From Oegoconia quadripuncta (taxonomy: Eukaryota; Arthropoda; Insecta; Lepidoptera; Autostichidae), in NCBI GenBank assembly GCA_949316235.1, contig OX438745.1, forward strand, positions 2,113,001-2,177,000: 64,000 nucleotides of DNA, read 5' to 3'. Positions 54,726 through 64,000 of this stretch are shown piece after piece. The position numbers and the translations under genes are program-made. Within the stretch, counting starts at the first letter, position 1, and each line of letters opens with the position of its first letter. The notes below the pieces were generated by a model. That model was not told where the DNA came from, ran no database searches, and was given only the letters and a program-made list of their open reading frames with translations.

Positions 54726-55010
54726 ATGGGTCAGTGGTATTCCAAAACAGAAGAAGTAATTGTAGCCCAAGATGGTGCAAATAACGCCGAATTTAGTTCT
54801 TTGAGACAGAAGTTAGAAGTTTACGGTATAGTGATATCCACAGTAGCAGTCCTGCTAATGTTTGCTCTCGCTTACATGCTGTACAAAAGATGTCATCGAG
54901 GTACTAGGAAATGGATCCGGAATCAAATGGAGCTACCTACGAGGATGGCGCAGCCTAATAACGCTAACCAACCTCCCCAGCAACCGGTATATGGGATGAA
55001 TGCAGTGTAA
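54726..55010 (+). CDS. Small accessory ORF: predicted myristoylated single-pass membrane protein
   Basis: From the ATG at 54726 (context AAAATGG) the frame gives 94 residues. It starts MGQWYSK, a good N-myristoylation signal (G2, S6, K7). An acidic/polar stretch follows (TEEVIVAQDGANNAEF), then a hydrophobic segment at about residues 34-52 (GIVISTVAVLLMFALAYML), a basic patch (YKRCHRGTRKWIRNQ) and a Pro/Gln/Asn-rich end. It lies 146 bp after pol in the position where errantiviruses carry env, but is far too short for an envelope protein. I believe similar short MG... ORFs occur in other insect gypsy-like elements, but cannot check. A 'ttcag' at about 54699-54703 could act as a splice acceptor for a subgenomic RNA. 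Function unknown. Confidence 0.6.
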   Translation: MGQWYSKTEEVIVAQDGANNAEFSSLRQKLEVYGIVISTVAVLLMFALAYMLYKRCHRGTRKWIRNQMELPTRMAQPNNANQPPQQPVYGMNAV

Positions 55011-55655
55011 TGCGATAGTACAGTGATGACGTAATGGTGTTTGTTCGAGTCGCTACCGTTCACGCAAGTTGCAAGTCGCGCCCATTCATAGCCTATAGTA
55101 ATATTAATATCCATAATTATTATAATATAAGTTGTGTTATTATTAAGATTAATCAGCCATTGATTAAGATATCTTCTTCTTAGCTAGATAGCTAAAGTTA
55201 AGTTAAGCTTAAGTATGACGTCATACCTATTAGAACCTATATACCTACGTAGGTTAGTTAAGTCAGTAAATCAGTGTATTGTTTAGCAACTTTGTAGTTT
55301 GGGTAATGTATGGCCTAATGTGACATAAACGTACAGAAAAGCGGTTATGTTATTTTAGAACCTACCAAGTGTATGCTACAATGTTTCTTATTAATAGCAT
55401 ATAAGTATTATAATATAAATCATAACAGAGTAAATACTTTTGTTTCAGCGTAACGATTGCCAAGTACACCTACAAGTACCTAGTATCACCCGCCGCGCAC
55501 CGAGCGCGAAAGAATTTCGGTGTCAGCATTTACGGTCACGTACGCCTTGCACTGACGCTGACTGAGTCGATGTACTTGCAATCATTACGAATAGATTGTA
55601 TTAATTTTTTGTGTAATTTCTGGGTTCAGTAAAAATTGTCAAAAAAATTTTTTTT
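55011..55655 (+). other. Gypsy 3' untranslated region
   Basis: Non-coding between the accessory ORF and the polypurine tract. A GC-rich patch ('cacccgccgcgcaccgagcg') lies at about 55488-55507. No second ORF of note. Confidence 0.7.
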
Positions 55656-55668
55656 GGAAGGAGATGAA
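55656..55668 (+). promoter_or_regulatory. Polypurine tract
   Basis: GGAAGGAGATGAA immediately precedes the 3' LTR, after a T-run. It is the expected plus-strand primer, interrupted by one T. Confidence 0.75.
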
Positions 55669-55986
55669 TGTGGGAGCACACCCACATGTATACTTACATG
55701 CCTGTACGTGTAATGCATGGTTTGCAATTTCTACATACGAAGCCCCCGTGACCTCAGTCGTCTCCGGGGCTCCGTATGTGTCGCAAGTAACAATATCAGT
55801 GTACGTATATATAGATAACCTATATGTAACCGTAATCGTCGTTTACTCCAATATACGGTGGTTGAAAGTGCATCTACGTTTGATTTCCACACCCCTAAAG
55901 CACCCTACACACAATTACCTTCTGATGAACATTATGGACAATGAAATAGTGTCTCTACAATGAACAGATAGCAACATACTACCAAA
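55669..55986 (+). repeat. 3' LTR of gypsy element
   Basis: 318 bp, no difference from the 5' LTR found by reading the two side by side. Followed by TCTT (55987-55990) and the H1 continuation 'aatccaggttatattctacc'. Confidence 0.95.
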
Positions 55987-56096
55987 TCTTAATCCAGGTT
56001 ATATTCTACCTATATACCAAATTTCATCCAAATCCGTTCATCCGTTTTGCCGTGATTGAGCAAGAAATAAACTAACAAACAAACAAACATCCTTCC
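55987..56096 (-). mobile_element. H1 Helitron-like element, right half
   Basis: 'aatccaggttatattctacc', 'atttcatccaaatccgttca', 'tccgttttgccgtgattgag', then AAAC repeats and 'catcc'. The outer TC end is missing or degraded. Confidence 0.7.
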
Positions 56097-56116
56097 TTAT
56101 TCATCCCAACCCAATC

Positions 56117-56322
56117 CCATATTATTTGAGGGATTGTCTATTTTATCTCTGACAACCGGAACCCAACAATGCTATTAACATTGCTGTTTGACGGCAGACT
56201 TGGTAAGATGATGGTAGCTAGCCAGGCGGGCATTTAAAATGCCCTACCACTAATGGGATCGAACCCGCGACCTCCGATTCGTAAACCCTATGTTTTTCAC
56301 ATTAAGCGACGGAGGTGGTTTA
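56117..56322 (-). mobile_element. S1 SINE, 5' two thirds
   Basis: Starts in the S1 middle ('atttgagggattgtctattt'), then 'gacaaccggaacccaacaat', box B 'gggatcgaacccgcgacctc' and the head 'cattaagcgacggagg'. The 3' end is missing. Confidence 0.75.
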
Positions 56323-56544
56323 AAAATGATAAAATAAAAATCTAAATATGGTGTCGGGTTTTTTGGTATATACCCGACCGCCCAAGAAAGGAAGGTAATG
56401 ATTTTCGAGTGTTTGTATGTATTTATATATGTATGTATGTCCGTTCCTTTGGCACATTCTTTAACCTAAACGGCTAAACCGTGTCGAAGTGCATGGTGTC
56501 GTCAGATTCGTCTTGGTACCCAGAGTGTCCTAGTATATAATATG

Positions 56545-57430
56545 AGGTTCACAGTGAGAGAATCGAAAGAGTGCAGAAGAAGTTTCTGAACATTCTCTCC
56601 TTTAGATCACAGCTTTGTCGTGCATATAGATCGTACCGTAGTAAATTACACAAATATAAAATGTCAACTCTGGCCTCGCGGCGCAAATGTAGTGATTTAA
56701 TGTTTTTATACAAACTCGTTAATTCACACATTGACTCGCCTTCTCTCTTGTCCTTATTAAACTTCAAAATCCTCTACAGATCCCGTAAACCATCTCCCAG
56801 ACTGTTTGTTCTTCAAGTGTATAGAAATAATACTTCTTTTTATAATCCCGTAGTCAGAATGTGCCGCTTGTACAATGAAACTGTGGCTGAGTGTTCTTCC
56901 TTGGATATTTTTGTACACAATTTACTTACGTTTAGAAGACAAACAAAGCTAATATTTTGTAATTAAGTTTGGCTAAGTTTATTTTTATGACTCAACTTTA
57001 GAACAATTAATTACTTCATCACCGATAATTGAATGTTTGTTAGATTGATTGTTACACTGCAAACTCAAACTCAAAACTCAAACTCAAAGCATTTTATTTC
57101 AATGTAAGATACATGATATCATTTGTTGAATGTCAATTTAAATCTATTGGAAATAAAAATAGGGCTAAGCATTTTTCGGTCAGTCAGTATGTCCAAGCTA
57201 CCACCGCTTCGGAAAGGGAAATCATCTGTGGGAAAAGAAGCGGCGCAAGAAACCCACAGGATCATTTTCTTTTCTTTTCTTTTCTTCTGCTAGCATGATA
57301 TTAATATTTCATTCTGTGCATGCATACCCAGAGTTATAGTCTAGTTTTAATAAGTTCTATGTATACCTATTCGGCCTTGTTATACTGTAACTTGTTCTGT
57401 ATGCCCAATAAAAATAAATAAATAAATAAA
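56545..57430 (+). pseudogene. LINE C-terminal fragment nested in R56
   Basis: The frame from about 56545 to 56966 reads HSERIERVQKKFLNILSFRS, then a basic C-terminal domain ending LTFRRQTKLIFCN and stop, typical of the post-RT region of Jockey-type LINEs. The 3' UTR is interrupted at 57064-57292 by an L3 piece and ends in (AATA)n at 57408-57431. It is 5'-truncated; no RT or endonuclease. Confidence 0.7.
57064..57292 (-). mobile_element. L3 LINE 3' UTR nested in another LINE's 3' UTR
   Basis: 'aaactcaaactcaaagcatt' (tail), 'acatgatatcatttgttgaa', 'accaccgcttcggaaaggga', 'gaagcggcgcaagaaaccca', 'ggatcattttc'. Reverse of the 13.9-14.18 kb L3 end. Confidence 0.75.
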
Positions 57431-57500
57431 TATATTTTATAGTAAAAAATCCAAGAGAAATACAAAATATGCTGTCGGGTTTTTTGGTTTTGAAATACTT

Positions 57501-58879
57501 AAATAGTCATTAAATACTTATGGCCCAGGGAAAAACATTAAAAAATTAGCTTAGCTAGACATAATTCAGAACCGACCTATATGATTTCTATCTTATAGAG
57601 GTATATTAGAGATGTAATTTTGAATTATTAAGCCTAAAAAACGAGCGCTTAGTCAATTTTTTTAGAAAACCCTATTTTTAATTTGTAACTCAATAACAAT
57701 AAATACTAACTGATATTTAATTATAATATAAACTTTTGTTAAACACAGTTAAGTTAGATGGATAAAAAACTAAGTATATATATATATATATATACATGTC
57801 GTCGAGCTGCCTAAGTATTGAAAATGAGAACTAATATTTTGTAACGATAATTTCCCTAAATGTTTTGAGTTTAAAGAAATACACATCAATTGAGCATTTT
57901 CTTTAAAAGAAACACATTTTTCAACTTTATCTTATTTGGTTTCTTAAAAATGCTTAATTTTTAGCAATTGTTACTACATTTACAACACTTTATTAAATGT
58001 TTCAAGAAAATCGCGGTTATTCGTTTTTCCGAGGTAAAACCGTCTTTTCCCTGGGCATTAAATAGTTATTTACCATAGTTGGTTTGGGTTTGATTGAAGT
58101 CAAATTTGACCCGATTATTTGCTCCACGCAAATTTTTTTTCATTCATGTCCGAAACACATTATACTCCATTACTCAGCTGGATACGTATTAGTGCAAAGA
58201 GCTTTCTATTCTTGAATGTTGTTTTTCCTGCTTTAATTAGACATAGGATATTAGCTATCTATTTGGGAAAAGAAATGAAGATGGTATTTGTGTTCACAAC
58301 TAGCTCCCGCCCAGCATCTTAGGGAGAAGGTAGTGACTGAAAACCAGCGCTACTCGAGAACATGTTCTCAAGTAAGCAAATGCTGAGTCACTTCCTTTTG
58401 CCTAATAACAATACCTAAGTATACTAATCTAATTCTACAGATATATTTTTTTATATATAAATAATTTATAACTAAGGAAACCGATTTAGTGTACCTAAAT
58501 CTATATACATAATGATTGTTGTGACTTTGTTATTAGAGCAATAAAAAGCATTTGTATTTGTATTTGTTAAAAAATAAAATTCCGTTTCACAAATTATTCC
58601 CCATTTAAAGCTCAATATATATATATTATATTTTATTTATTTTAGAAAGAACACAATTGACAAAAGACAAAACATTAAGATTTATAGCAGTAATGGTTTG
58701 AATATAGGACTATTTTATAAGACCAAAAAATATATAGGTATTACACACAATAAATACATAATATAAAAGCCTATATATACATATTAATAAATACTTACGT
58801 ATAATATATATATAGAGTTACTGAGACAACTTGAGATAGTGTTCCTTTAGTCGAGTTTTAAAAATGGGTAGGGATATAT
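57501..58879. other. AT-rich DNA without clear feature
   Basis: (TA)n microsatellite at about 57773-57794 and AT-rich runs at 58615-58640. A LINE-like tail may end near 58565 ('gcaataaaaagcatttgtat' plus 'ttgtatttg'). No gene recognised. Confidence 0.4.
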
Positions 58880-59120
58880 AATATAGATATGAAATATGTT
58901 TTTGTATGCGTGTTGTGTGTAGGTAATTATATTAATCCAGCAATGTTGATTTTTTTTGATTTGTGTCGCACTTGTACCTATGATTCTCCTCGAGTAATAG
59001 CTGAAATTCAGTGTTTTGTTCTTTGAACAATCTGATACACTGAGCTGTGACCCATTTGTCCTGCTGCAGCACACATATGCTTTAGTTATAAGTTATTAAT
59101 TGACATATTCTGTAGTTATA
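58880..59120 (+). repeat. Left arm of large inverted repeat
   Basis: Arm of about 240 bp, matching the reverse complement of 59640-60075. Landmarks: 'gtgttgtgtgtaggtaatta', 'ccagcaatgttgatt', 'gtgtcgcacttgtacctatg', 'gacccatttgtcctgctgca', 'ttagttataagttattaat'. The minus strand carries an open reading QDKWVTAQCIRLFKEQ... shared with the right arm and 30785-30930. Confidence 0.8.
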
Positions 59121-59639
59121 CCTACATTATAAGCTTTATAAAAATTCTTGCAAAACTAAATGTATGTGTGTGACTGGAGTAAGAAATAAACGCTTCATAA
59201 TCTATCTATCTACACACAACTGGATAATTACACAAATTTCCGACGGCATATATACGTAAATTTAGATTATAACAACCCTTTTCAAGCATATTGCAAGAGA
59301 AATAAATTCTGACGAAACAGACCAGTCTGGTAAAATTAATCGCTGCCAAAAAAATTGCAGTTCTGAAACTGTTTATGCGAGTTTATAAACACCCATCCGT
59401 CACGATGGGGTTTCTATAAAAATTGCAATTTCCCTGGCATTCTCAGTATTTTGCACGGTACGGCTCAGAAAATTAGACTGCAAATGCAATTGCATTAAAC
59501 TAACTGTTACGTACGAGTGGACAGCTGACTGTGAAAGAACTATTCTTTCATCATCATTTTCCTGCCCTTATCCCACTCTAGGTGGGTTAGGCACAACATG
59601 TCTTCCTCTTCCACTCTCCTCTATCAGCCGACATCTCCG

Positions 59640-60075
59640 TACGTATAACTACAGAATAAGTCTATTAATAACTTATAACTAAGGCATATATGGGCTGCAG
59701 CAGGACAAATGGGTCAGAAACGAGCCTACACCTTCCTCAAAGGCTGGCAACGCATCTGTGACCCTTTTGGTGTTGCGGGTGTCCATGGGCGGCGGTGATT
59801 ACTTTTCATCAGATGACCCGCATGCTCGTTTGCCGCTCTCTCATATAAAAAAAAAAAAAACAACTCAGTGTATGAGATTGTTCAAAAAATAAAACACTGA
59901 TTTTCAGCTAGTACCCGAGGAGAATCATAGGTACAAGTGCGACACAAATCAAAATAATCAACATTGCTGGATTAATGTAAATAATATAAGATATGAAGTA
60001 ATATAAGATATGCTAATATAATTACCTACACACAACACGGATAAAAAACATATTCAATATCTATATCTATCTATT
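59640..60075 (-). repeat. Right arm of large inverted repeat, split by LJ
   Basis: The reverse complement resembles the left arm closely except for the LJ insertion (59727-59862) and about 30 extra bases ('taatataagatatgaag' type duplication) near 59985-60015. The spacer between arms is about 520 bp. Confidence 0.8.
59727..59862 (+). mobile_element. LJ LINE 3' end nested in the right arm
   Basis: 'gaaacgagcctacaccttcc', 'tgtgacccttttggtgttgc', 'gacccgcatgctcgtttgcc', A14. It encodes the [21 protein letters not shown] C terminus in degraded form ([14 protein letters not shown] in other frames). Confidence 0.75.
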
Positions 60076-60238
60076 TATATAATGGCGAAATGACTCATTT
60101 TCTAATATGCAGAAATACACGACGATTCAAACGCCTTTTAAAAAAGTACGCGGAAAATTATAAGAATTTGTAATATTGCTCATCAAATAAGAACTCTGAT
60201 TGTCATTGCTTACCTCAACAAATGTCTAGTTTAAAGTT

Positions 60239-60555
60239 TTTTTTTTAGCACTTGACCTCAATCACACCTGATGTTAAATGATGATGAGGCCCAAGGTGGA
60301 AGCGTACTGACCTGGAAACCCAAATATTTCGGGAACTGGCTATCTTATCTCTGACAACCGGAACACAACAATGCTATTAACATTGCTGCTTGGCGGCAGA
60401 TTTAGATAAGATGGTGATACCTAGCCAGGCGGACATATAAAATACCCTACCACCAACCAGACCGAGTACTAAACATGTACCCCGCTGGGGATCGAACCCG
60501 CGACCTCCGATTCGTAAACCCAATGTTGTTTACATTGAGCCACGGAGGCGGTTAA
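60239..60555 (-). mobile_element. S1 SINE, full length
   Basis: T8, 'gcacttgacctcaatcacac' to the head 'ttgagccacggaggcggtta'. Box B 'ggggatcgaacccgcgacct' is intact. Confidence 0.85.
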
Positions 60556-60559
60556 AGGG

Positions 60560-61930
60560 GACTCTACACAAAATAAATCATGTACAATTCTCTCAAAAAA
60601 ATCCCCATTTCCTAAACATTCATATTGAAAGCACTGGGAAACAGTTCATAGCCAATTGGAAGCGTGTGAAACATGGCATTTCCTGCGAAGTGAGTATTAT
60701 GCAAATCAAGTTAGAGCTACGAAGTTATGCTACGACGCACCGACGGTCGTAGAGTTTACGTAGGCGATCGTAGCTGTTCGCTACGGATAGGGCGAAACTA
60801 TGACGTTTTCCTGTATATGTTGAAAGGCAAGCTGACAAGTTAAGTTCTTATCAATGTGATGACACATTTGGAGAGTTAAGTGAATTTACTGCGGATTTCT
60901 CATCGACAGCTATTTCTCCACGAGGAGATGGTATGAGCCATACACTATGTGAGTCTAACGCAAATTGGTAGATTTATGTCAGGCCCACTGTCAGTATTCT
61001 CAAGGCCATATTAGGATACCAACTTGGCTTCGCCGATCGACTTTTTAGCGTGTTCTACGAAGCATGGAGAAGGGGGATTGCTTTGTATAATGACGAAGAC
61101 AGATTAGTGATGCATTTATCATTATCACATCAAGTACATGACGTCTACTGCTAAACATAAGTGTCCCTCCCTCCCCATGTATATCCAGAACTAATTTCCG
61201 TGATCTTCTTTAGAGCAAGCGCCCACCTTATGGAGACCCCTCCAGAACTTTATGAGCTACGTGCTCAGCTGATTGCCACTTGCCCCAAACGCGCGGGGCT
61301 ATGTCAGTGACTTTTATAATTATAGCAATATATAATTTACATTCATTTCACGGCATTTCATACAATCATTCAAGTCCAAATTTTTCAAAAATTAGGAATC
61401 TATATATGCATAAAGTATGTACATAGATCTAGAAAGTTGCTTTGTTTGTAAACACTTTACAAAATGACTATAACTACCTACCATAAAATTAATGACAAAG
61501 GGGGACTTATCGCATATAGGGATCTCTTCTTGTCACCCTAGCTAAATGCTACAGAAGAGATTAACTGGGAGTATACAATGCAAATCGATATTCACAAGTT
61601 TGGACTGAAAATCTGCAGTTGTCTTCATAGAGCAGACTCATAAGATTCAATATAAAATGTCGTCTAGTGTGTTTTCTTGGTTACAAAACCTTCTTTACAA
61701 ATATTTATTTACCACAAAACTTAAAAAATAACACTAAAAATATAGATATACTTGCAATAAAACGCTCATTCCGTTGAATGTCAGTGATTTCATTGAACTG
61801 TCGTCTGCATAAAGTTAGTAGATTTGTCAATTTGAAGGAGAATTCTCGTGATTTGCGACTCGTTCCATTTAATTTATGACATTTACGGCTTCTAATATTA
61901 ATAAAGAAAATGTCAGAGAAGTCATAAAAA
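60560..61930. other. No recognisable feature
   Basis: Mixed-composition DNA, short frames only. A few stretches (61020-61090, 'cttcgccgatcgactttttag', 'ggagaagggggattgctttg') look LINE-like but without a motif I can name. Confidence 0.35.
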
Positions 61931-61932
61931 TG

Positions 61933-62050
61933 TCCGGTTGTCAGATACAAGATTGCCAGTCCTCCAAATGTGTTGGGGTTTCATCAGTACGCTTCCATCT
62001 CGACCTCATCTTCATTTAACATCAGGTGTGATTGAGGTAGAGTACCAAGA
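61933..62050 (+). mobile_element. S1 SINE, 3' part
   Basis: 'ccggttgtcagatacaagat', 'caaatgtgttggggtttcat', 'cttcatttaacatcaggtgt', then an A-rich end. No head. Confidence 0.75.
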
Positions 62051-62549
62051 AAAAAAAGACTTGATAGCGAGAAAATGGTTGATGTATGTTATAACATACA
62101 TACTAAACGGAACGGTGATAAACACATTGTCTTTCCTTTTGTCAGTAGGGTAAGTTATGTATTTAGTGACACCAACAATATTGAGAGGTATCGACCGATG
62201 TAAGAACTATTAAAATCGGCCCACAAGTTTTATGTCTAGAGCACCACAAACAAACATACACACGTATTCTGTTGTATATTTATGTGTATGTTTAATACCT
62301 TCCTTTACATTATGCAGTCGGGTAAAAAAACTAAAACAGACTTCTATAATCATGTATATTATCAGGACCTCTACATGAAACGCCCAAACTCAATGGGTTT
62401 AATTATACCCTCCCACCTCCCAGCTCCATGAAATGTGATCAACTGGATATTAATTGTCAGGTATCAGAATTGCATAATTAATATTAGATATTGATACGAG
62501 AATTAGAAGGGGATGAAAACCTATTTGTAGAGTAAATTTGTGTTAGGCT

Positions 62550-62999
62550 AGTGACCACCTGAGTCAGTGTTTTAAACCGCTCCTGAACGCCACCGATTTG
62601 ACTTAGTGTAGCGACACACCTGCGGAAGGTACGGCACCGAGAATTCGGCTGAATTTGCTCGCAGTGTTTTATAAGTAACCTATGACACATCAGCCGAAAG
62701 TACGCGGCCGAATGTTCGGCCAGCGTAGTTGAACGTTCAGCGCGTGCTTTCAAAGTAAAGAGCGGCAACTTCGCGTTCCGGTTCAGCAATGACCACCTCT
62801 CCCGTGTGTCCCTACAATTAGCCACTGCCTTCAATTGAAAACAACCGGAACCAACTATTAAATATGCCCGCCGAAGCACTCGTATTAAAATGCCACTAGT
62901 GGTCACCCATCTAAGGACTGATCGCGTCAGACATTACTTAACTTCGCTAATCGCAAACGAACAGCGAATGCGACTGCGCCACGAGTGCTCCGAGAGTAA
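62550..62999 (-). mobile_element. 5S rRNA-derived SINE split by a MITE
   Basis: Minus strand: 'gagcactcgtggcgcagtcg', 'gattagcgaagttaagtaat', 'gcgatcagtccttagatggg' plus 'tgaccac', 'gttgttttcaattgaaggca'. After the MITE it continues 'aagtcaaatcggtggcgttc', 'aaaacactgactc', matching the plus-strand copy at 36397-36635 across the junction. Confidence 0.75.
62606..62817. mobile_element. 212-bp MITE, TTA target duplication (PIF/Harbinger-like)
   Basis: The left end GTGTAGCGACACAC and the reverse complement of the right end (TTGTAGGGACACAC) match at 12 of 14 positions. TTA lies at 62603-62605 and 62818-62820. The body is GC-rich and non-coding. A 3-bp TWA duplication fits PIF/Harbinger. Confidence 0.7.
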
Positions 63000-63525
63000 T
63001 GAATGATTACTTCCTTACTCTACGCAGCTCCCAATTTTAGGCCGAGTTGAAAATACGCCTTAAAAAAAGTCCTTCTCTAAATTAGGTCTACCAAATTATT
63101 AGGTACTCGAAACCATAAAAGTTTTAATTACAATGAAACGGCAACAATTAGAGATGCTATCCAAAAAATTAAATCAAGGAAAAATCCTTAGATCCTTACA
63201 AGTTGGAATCAGATTATTTTTTCATTTCCACGAAAGAGGATAGCGTGGTAAAAGGGCGGGAACTTAAAACAAAAGCAACTGTAACTTGCTTAGGCAAATT
63301 TCCCTTGCGGCTTATAATTGAAAACATACAGTTCTTCTCTACGCGTTGAATCGGTATGTTGACAGGTGCTTCTTTAATATATCGAAAAGAGACTGTACTT
63401 CAGCAGTGAAGATTCGAGGCTATTGATATAGGGACCAAGGTTGAGAAACTAAAAATTAAGATTATTAACTTAAAATAGAAGAGAGATTCTCTGCTTAACT
63501 AGAAAATAATGATATGCTGCCGCAG
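63000..63525. other. No recognisable feature
   Basis: Unassigned sequence before the LINE fragment; the LINE may begin earlier than I can see. Confidence 0.35.
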
Positions 63526-63526
63526 G

Positions 63527-64000
63527 TATAGTCAGGTTTTAGAAAGAATCGTAGCACAGCCACAGCCTTAGGTACTTGACGTCACCAGCAGCATTCGGAA
63601 GCACAGAACACGGGACAGGGTACTATTCTCGTACTACTTGACTTTTCTCGTGCATTTGATACTTTAAGTATTCCACTCTTATTATCGAAGCTTGCGTATT
63701 AAGGACTTCATTCACATGCCATTAAATGGTACGACAGTTATCTAAGGAATCACCTGCAGTCTGTGGAAATTCATAGAAGCAATGGGTCTTTGTCTATGTC
63801 TTCCCAATCTGCCGTTGACAGAGCTGTGCCTCAAGGTTCGATTTTAGGACCGCTACTTTTCATCTTATACAATGCAGATCTCATAAAGTGCATAAAAAAT
63901 TGCAAGTATCACATATAATATGCAGATCATGTGCAATTATACTTATCGTGCGATCCAAACAATGTTGAGTCTGTAGTAAGGAATGTAAATGAGGACCTGG
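63527..64000 (+). pseudogene. LINE reverse transcriptase, degenerate, running off the window
   Basis: Read across stops and a frameshift: SGFRKNRSTATAL, then LLDFSRAFDTLSIPLLLSKL, WYDSYLRNHLQSVEI and AVPQGSILGPLLFILYNADL. The catalytic box is degraded (YADHVQLYL, where YADD is expected). Stops occur at about 63575 and 63700. Jockey-type RT by motif pattern. The copy continues past the window end. Confidence 0.75.

Larger units (their letters stand above)
49944..55986 (+). mobile_element. Ty3/gypsy LTR retrotransposon, full length (6043 bp)
   Basis: Structure: 318-bp 5' LTR, primer-binding region, gag, pol in another frame, a small membrane-protein ORF, polypurine tract, 318-bp 3' LTR. A 4-bp duplication (TCTT at 49940-49943 and 55987-55990) flanks it, and the flanks join to an intact H1 sequence. 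The pol order PR-RT-RNase H-integrase is that of Ty3/gypsy (Metaviridae-type). No envelope-like gene with several membrane and fusion features is present. Confidence 0.95.
56345..57500 (+). repeat. R56 unclassified repeat, split by a LINE
   Basis: Left part 56345-56544 ('gtgtcgggttttttggtata', 'ttctttaacctaaacggcta', 'attcgtcttggtacccagag'). Right part about 57434-57500 ('tattttatagtaaaaaatcc', 'atgctgtcgggttttttggt'). The near-identical words 'tgtcgggttttttggt' at both ends hint at terminal direct repeats. Confidence 0.55.

Noticed and set aside
54714..55010. Envelope gene of the gypsy element
   Set aside because: The ORF is only 94 residues with one membrane segment and no signal peptide, cleavage site or fusion peptide.
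62484..62906. 140-codon minus-strand frame
   Set aside because: It spans the junctions of the 5S-SINE and the MITE, so it cannot be one protein.
1..64000. CRISPR array, bacterial operon or phage system
   Set aside because: Gene content and repeats are eukaryotic; the only regular array is a directly tandem minisatellite without spacers.

Overview
This is a 64 kb stretch of AT-rich eukaryotic DNA that looks lepidopteran (moth or butterfly). The evidence is the repeat content: tRNA-headed SINEs with 'gtggctcagcggtta' and 'tggtgtagtgg' heads, RTE-type LINE tails ending in (TGA)n, CR1/Daphne-like LINEs ending in short (TTTGAT)-like repeats, and short Helitron-like elements with a 'cccgcggcttcgcc' hairpin. 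I found no host gene exon, rRNA gene or intact tRNA gene that I can defend. Every convincing protein-coding stretch belongs to a transposable element. The species is not determinable.

Family names used below are mine. S1 is a ~330 bp tRNA-headed SINE ('ctccgtggctcaatg' head, 'aacccgttgtgcat' end). S2 is a tRNA-headed SINE whose 3' part contains 'agatggcgctgtgtgtatgtc'. S3 is a SINE with head 'gtggctcagcggtta'. 5S-SINE has a 5S rRNA-derived head. H1 is a short non-autonomous Helitron (TC...CTAG). LD is a CR1/Daphne-like LINE. L3 is a LINE whose 3' end carries (GAAGTTT)n. LJ is a Jockey-like LINE with an A-rich tail. RTE is an RTE-clade LINE.

Layout. 1-17 kb: mostly unrecognised AT-rich DNA with LINE 3' fragments, S1, S2 and S3 copies, and a 421 bp TA-flanked MITE (8523-8943). 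17.7-21.3 kb: the best LINE, with a complete endonuclease/reverse transcriptase ORF2 and the end of ORF1. 21-40 kb: a dense, nested SINE/LINE/MITE graveyard with a 124 bp MITE (23900-24023), a ~1.1 kb long-TIR MITE (about 28833-29933), a GC-rich ~500 bp element inside a LINE (about 31034-31530) and a 5S-rRNA-derived SINE (36397-36635). 41.4-42.5 kb: a 39-bp minisatellite of about 29 units. 45.8-48.9 kb: a second, 5'-truncated LD copy on the minus strand and a LINE nested in an H1 element. 49.9-56.0 kb: a 6.04 kb Ty3/gypsy LTR retrotransposon with LTRs that read as identical, gag, pol (one frameshift) and a small membrane-protein ORF, inserted in an H1 element. 56-64 kb: more nested LINEs, a large inverted repeat (58.9-60.1 kb), another 5S-SINE split by a MITE, and a degenerate LINE reverse transcriptase running off the window end.

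The genes do not form a host pathway. The functional logic is that of mobile elements: LINE ORF2 proteins (endonuclease plus reverse transcriptase) could mobilise LINEs and SINEs, while the gypsy element encodes its own Gag, protease, reverse transcriptase/RNase H and integrase. Several insertions can be dated relative to each other because an uninterrupted copy of the host repeat exists elsewhere in the window and reveals the empty site.
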